From NCBI GenBank assembly GCA_022925895.1, contig JAKSYS010000684.1, forward strand, positions 1-33,406: 33,406 nucleotides of DNA. Direction: 5' to 3'. Under the pieces are notes generated by a model, which was not told the origin of the DNA, did not search any database, and was given only the letters and a program-made list of their open reading frames with translations. Shown here one piece after another: positions 28,314 to 33,406 of the stretch (position 1 is its first letter; the number at the start of each line of letters is the position of its first letter). This stretch comes from Fragilaria crotonensis (lineage: Eukaryota; Bacillariophyta; Fragilariophyceae; Fragilariales; Fragilariaceae). The position numbers and the translations under genes were made by a program.

Positions 28314-31300
28314 TCACGACACGACGACCTGTTCCGCAAATTGTGCCCACCATGTTTCCTCCACTCCAGGCTCAGCTGACACCTCAGCACAGGCATTCAC
28401 AACAAAAACACCTTCGGTCAGGAACACGACGCGGGCATGATGTTGCATCTCACCGCCACTCGGGGACACGGTGCGTCGCAGCAAACCGCACCACACGTAA
28501 TCCTTCTTTGGAGAACTGCTACCAGTGCTTGTGCTCACCGTAGCATTCTTACGAGCACACCCAAACTCCATAGTCAGTGCGAGGCGCTCCAGCACCTCCG
28601 CAGGGACCCATTCTTGGATGCGAACCGTGACATGGGCTGTCACGGCAGAGCCACGCTTCACCGACAAATGCGGGTCGCCATCAGGACGGCCAATTCGAAC
28701 ATGAACCGTCACGGGGGCCACGCAGATGCGAGACGAGAAGGAATGATGTTCGGAAATGATCTCACGAAGGCATTTTGAAGGGATACGCACGCGGCCTTGA
28801 CGAACTTTGTGGTTGAAACTCACTTCGTCTTCCGTGCCGCCGCTTCCATCCGTCACGGATTTCCATGTGAGAGCCGTGTTGGCTACCAATTCGGCAGCAA
28901 TATCCATAGCCTGGTCGGGGTCTTCGAGGTTGACGCGAGGAATTCGGGGAATAACCACAGGGATCTTGACACTAACCCCTGACGTCACTCGGACAGTAGG
29001 CATGGGGCTTCCTGAGAAACCACCCACGCGGCCTTTACGATTCGACAACAAAATTGTAGAATTTGTTTCATTCGCCACGGCCATGAGAACGACAATTTCG
29101 TCACTCGCAACATGTACTCCGGCATCCATACCAACTCGACTGATCAGGGACAAACCACTGTCGTTGGTTGGCTTGTCTTTCGATTCGCCGTAGTGTAGAG
29201 AAGAGGGCTCCACATCTACGAAGGCTCTATGGCTTCCCCACTTTCGAGCGATCGCTTCAGAGCGGAGCTTTTGTTGTGCCAACGAGTGACAGAGCTCGGT
29301 GTAGGATGAGCCCCAACTCAAGTCGGATCGAAACGTAAGTGACGAAATTCTAGGACCCTTCACACGGATAATTCGAAGGGCGACCTCGCGCTTTCGCCAA
29401 ATCTCAGTGGCGGGATTAGGAGAAATGCCGCGGTATCGGAACCGGATTCGAACGTTCCCGCCGTTCGCTAATTGGTTTCCCATATCGTGAGTGGCAGCCA
29501 CCTGGAAAGTGACGCGGCTCCCCTCCCCGGTACTCTTGTCATTGATGCTTTTGATAGATAAGGATTCGCACAGTGCCTTCATTTTGAGAGGTGGTAAACC
29601 GTCTTCCTCCATGAGCTGCTCGAATGCATCTTCTTCCACTTCTTCGCCAGAGTCGTCGTCATCTTGTTCTTCAAGCGCGGCAGCAGCGGCATCAGTGTCA
29701 AATAGAACTTCTTCTGGAATGCCGGGCATTCCTACTCCTATGATTTGCAAGCGCTCCATCAAGCCCAAACCACTGGGACCAAAGTCGTTCTGAAGGCGGA
29801 AAGAAGGAATCGTGAAAATTTCACCATCTGAAAGGTGAACTGGAACAGTTGTGCCATCCTCGATGGGAGTTTGGGAGGTGGAAAAGGAAACATACAGGTT
29901 TGGTTGGGCGGGGACTGCTTCGAAGCGCGGTTTTACTTCCTCTTCTTTCTTCTTCGGATTATTATGTGTGCTGCGAGTGTAAACCGAGGCTGGGATCGGA
30001 AGAAGCGGGATGCCATCATCAGCGATCTCGTCATTTACGGGAATAAGAAACGATCTGGATAGGCAAGTCAAACGAATCGCAGTAACCTCGTACAGCACAG
30101 GCAAAGCAGCATCTTCTTCGTTGTCATTGACGGGGTCTCTCTCCTTCGTGATAACAATGAACGGAAAGCGAGCCTTGAAATTTTGGGCCTTCGGAGGAAC
30201 AGTAAACGATAAGGCAGGTGCCTTAATACGGTCGCAGTCGTTCTTGTTGAATACTAGCTCACAGCTTGGAATCTCCAAGGGAACCGAGAGGCGGTTGCTG
30301 AATTCAAGCTCAACCTCACGCTCTTCGCCCTCGGCAACCAATGTCGCAGCGATTTTCTTCTCGGCCTGCTTCTTCTTGTTGTCGAAAGGGTTAAAAAAGG
30401 TTGCCATGACCCCTGTCGCCTTTCCGGAGAAGCCGTGGGCCTTTGTGCGCTCCAGCAATAAGTGCGACTCAGATTTAACGATCGTAGCCGATTCGATCTT
30501 TAGCGGTGCCATTTCGCCACTGTGGTACGATGCCAATGGGTTGACTAGGTGATCCATCCCTGACAAAGTCGGTGTCTCTTTACGAAGGTCAGTGATTTGG
30601 TTGATACAACGTTGCTGCGCAAGAGCACAGCTTTCAATATCGATTTTAGGCAAGACTGCGCGCAAGGCTACTAACGAATTCGCCAAGGAGTAATCCGAGA
30701 GCTCCTCAACCAAGGGCACCTTGGCTGCAGGTATTGGCTTGTCTTCGGCCCACTTTGCCTGTGCCACGCACAACAGAGTTTGTTGGTTTGCTTGTGTTGT
30801 GAAAAAGCCAGAAGTCCGGCTTGCAACCGTGACCGCTTTAGGATTGACAGAATACTTAGTGACGGTTGTTCTTCGGCTGCTCATGGTCGCAATCGATTCT
30901 GAATCATCGTCCATGGTTGACCTTGTGTATGTTGACTCTTCGTCTTTAATGCGCTGTTCCAGTGCGGTTGAAGTGGCCTGGCTAACCTGCTCTTGAGACG
31001 ACATTTCGCTCATAAGCATTAGCACGAGCTCCGCCGCTAGGTCAAAATTGGTCAGAACATATGTTGCAGAAGCATTAGCTCAAATACACTCCTTCAACAC
31101 TTACCAGATTCGCTCATGATCGGATCCTCTTGTTGACTCAATGCATGCAAGACTGTTGCGCGTAAAGTAGACCATCCATACTTCTCAGTATCTTTATCGT
31201 AGGTGTTCCCACATTTACTGTAAAGCTGTGTCGCGACCAACCAAAGTGAGCTGCCCTGATAGTCAATTGAGTCCTTTGCCGTGTACTTAGATAAAGATTC

Positions 31301-33145
31301 GGCCGCCACAGTTGCGAAAAACGCAGCCTTGCGTGGCAAACGAACTATGTACCCATCATTAAATTTCCAACGTGTGGACTGCAAGCCCAACAGGCAAAGT
31401 CGGGCCGCTGCTGCAGCTACATCGGCACGCGTCAACGGGTCTAGAGCTCCAGTACTAACAGCTCGGTGTATGAATTCGCAAAACTTTTGGGTCCGTTGCA
31501 ACGTGCTGAGGCCAAGCAATTCTTCGCCGTCCTTGTTCACAAGCTTTCCAAAGGTGAGACGGGCAACGCTCGTTTTGTCCCAACGACGTGGCTCGCTTGG
31601 GTCACCACCGTAGCAACCATGGCCTTCGCCCCAGCGACAACGCATGTGGCGTTCGTCCACATTTGCAGAATACCAAGCAAGCTTCAAAAGAAGCTCAGCG
31701 TGAAAACTTGCCAAAGACGCGTGTCGAGAAAATACATTCAGGGCTTCTTCACAAAGGGCGTAGATCACGGCAGGCAAAGTCTGTTTTGTAACTGAGTTCT
31801 TCTTAGCGTCGTTGGAAGATGTGTTCGCTGCAGCCATGAATTCTTCAGGAAGCTGAAAGTTATTCTCCAAATATGGATCAACGTTGTAACCTCCTGCTTC
31901 TGCCATACTCATGTGAGCTGCGGCGCACCCTTCCAGTGCCGAAGCGTACCACAGTGGATCTGGGCTCTGCTTGGCGAGCTCAGCAGCTTTGCTGTACCTT
32001 TCATAGGCATCCATCGGAGACCCGGCCAAGAGGGACAGGTCTGCAGCCATCTTCTCACGGCGGCCGACATCACGACGACGCATGGCATCCGCATCTTTCG
32101 GCGACACTTCCGATAGGTCCCACACCGAATCGAGTGGTGTCAACAGTTGCGGTGGGTTCGCGGTAGGATTTCGACCCATGGCGCGAGCCGCAGTTTGCGC
32201 CATGGGGGAAGATATGTTGCGCCAGCCTGATTTTTCCTTGGCCATGGCGTCAGATTCTCGTATGCGAATCTCCAGTTGTCGAAAGATTCCGACAGCGAGG
32301 TCGTTGACCACGACATTCAAATGCATGTCCATCGTGTGGGCATTGGATGAGTTTTCAGAAGGCGGAAAGGCAACTAGGTTTGATCCCAAACGACTCGAGG
32401 AAAGATCTACCTGTTCTTCCCCCACAAATGAGTCAAATACAAAGAGACGCTGAACTACTCCGTCTCTAGCAAACGAGCGCCCGTGAGCAGACACTTCGTA
32501 CGAAGGAGTAGAGTAACGTTCTGCCCATTGCTGAAGCTCGAGCTCTGCTCGCTTGAGTCCATCAGTGACACCTTCAATATCTCTCAGATTCAGAACTCCC
32601 ACCACAGCGGCTGTCCTTCGGGACGGACACAAGTCGATCCATTCTCTTGTAACGTTGTGATTCATCAAACGATCATGAGCTCGACGGCTTTTATGTGATC
32701 GACCGTCAAAGCAAACCAACCTCTGACATCCGTGACCCCAATGGAAATTCTTGAGCGGTGTTTTCTCGTACCTCCAATCTCCAGGACGCGTAAGTTGAGA
32801 ACTTGGAAGAATCAATAGCACGTCTGTGATGTCATGATCCGCCGTCTCTTCGCCTACCTCAACGTCCTCCAAACTCTCGTCATCAAGTTCGTCAAAGTCC
32901 TTTGGCAAATGTTTCCCAGATCCAACTTGCGAGTCGGCAAATCGCTGGAGAGATTGAAACAACAGCTTGAAGGAACGCTCAGAATTTGAAGAGTCATCAC
33001 CAATCTTCCCCGGAAGACTTTGAAGGAGCGGGACCAGTGCTACGGCATTCGTGGCCTGGTTGCGAAATGTTGGATTACCAGGAACTTGTGAAAACAGATT
33101 CTGACCGTCGCCCTTTGGCCGAACAGGAGAGGCAGGAGTCGCCAT
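28314..33145 (-). CDS. TRAPPC9/Trs120-like subunit of the TRAPP II complex
   Basis: Two exons (33145-31105 and 31036-28314) joined by a 68 bp intron give about 1587 residues. Exon 1 has the family's N-terminal pattern: R-L-F-V-F-D-S-F, then R-R-E-K-M-A-A-D-L-S-L-L-A-G-S-P-M-D-A-Y-E-R-Y (about 390), followed by D-P-L-W-Y-A-S-A-L-E-G, the alpha-solenoid signature of Trs120. Exon 2 carries the beta-sandwich, Ig-like half (F-S-N-R-L-S-V-P-L-E-I-P) with an acidic insertion (E-E-Q-D-D-D-D-S-G-E-E-V-E) near the middle. TRAPP II activates Rab GTPases at the trans-Golgi. The protein is longer than the roughly 1150-1290 residues of animal and yeast forms; the extra is mostly in low-complexity parts. 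The start is the first ATG in the open frame. Confidence 0.8.
31037..31104 (-). other. intron of the TRAPPC9-like gene
   Basis: 68 bp with donor GTAAGT (31104-31099) and acceptor GACCTAG ending at 31037. It joins M-S-E-S to A-A-E-L-V-L in frame. Confidence 0.85.
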
Positions 33146-33406
33146 CGGTGAGGTGACTGGAATGAGGACACTGAGTCAAATGAGGGCAACAGAAGGAACT
33201 TGAAAGGAGTGTTTTAGATCTGCCACCCGTGATCCAAGTCTATGTCACAGTTAATAAATTGATAGTGCTCGGCGCTTGGCATTCAATATAAATATACTCC
33301 AGTAGACCAAATCAATTATTTGCCCTTTGCCTTGAATGGCGCTACTGGAATAATGTACTAGGTACTGTGTCGTCCTTGCGCTATTCGACGGCGGAGGGCG
33401 GACTGG
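33146..33406 (-). promoter_or_regulatory. upstream region of the TRAPPC9-like gene
   Basis: 261 bp up to the window edge without coding signal. AT-rich words such as AATATAAATATA (33286-33297) lie about 140 bp before the start and could serve as a core promoter element; this is a guess from position. Confidence 0.3.

Noticed and set aside
29491..29793. Plus-strand frames inside the TRAPPC9 and propeller genes
   Set aside because: All are shadows of long minus-strand coding regions with clear family motifs.
1..33406. tRNA, rRNA, CRISPR or bacterial operon structures
   Set aside because: I looked for cloverleaf, rRNA-like and spaced-repeat patterns and saw none; the introns and gene types are eukaryotic.

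Overview
The window looks like nuclear DNA of a pennate diatom, most likely Phaeodactylum tricornutum or a close relative. The grounds are a Ty1/copia element of the diatom CoDi type, short 68-98 bp introns with GTAAGT donors, compact gene spacing, a membrane protein with a PT/PS-rich linker of diatom style, and promoter regions rich in GTACTCC-like words. The species name is an inference; no search was run.

Left part (1-12.4 kb): a small secreted cytochrome b5-like gene (170-637) is followed by about 11 kb of mobile and repeat DNA. First comes a complete but decayed copia retrotransposon (1025-7598) with 119/111 bp LTRs, a target duplication, and gag, protease, integrase, reverse transcriptase and RNase H regions broken by several frameshifts and stops. 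Next are a 58-nt foldback, an AT-rich 30-31 bp satellite flanked by diverged inverted arms, and, on the minus strand, the broken remains of a Ulp1/C48 cysteine protease gene of a kind often carried by DNA transposons. Last is a 1.84 kb element with TTAA-bounded terminal inverted repeats (piggyBac-like ends) and no recognisable transposase.

Middle part (12.4-20.3 kb): a RING plus TRAF-zinc-finger protein that continues into a multi-pass membrane region (one 80 bp intron and an apparent frameshift). Convergent to it is a membrane-anchored PhoD-type phosphatase with a C-terminal fibronectin-II domain (one 72 bp intron and two apparent frameshifts). Then comes a MidA/NDUFAF7-type methyltransferase.

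Right part (20.3-33.4 kb): ordinary single-copy genes. These are a 999-residue type II membrane protein with two related beta-propeller-like halves, a disordered protein with an LSD1-like zinc finger, a CCNDBP1/GCIP homologue, a spliced 97-residue two-helix membrane protein, and a TRAPPC9/Trs120 subunit of TRAPP II split by a 68 bp intron. The genes are functionally unrelated; no operon or pathway cluster is visible. All intron and frameshift models are read from the genomic sequence only.
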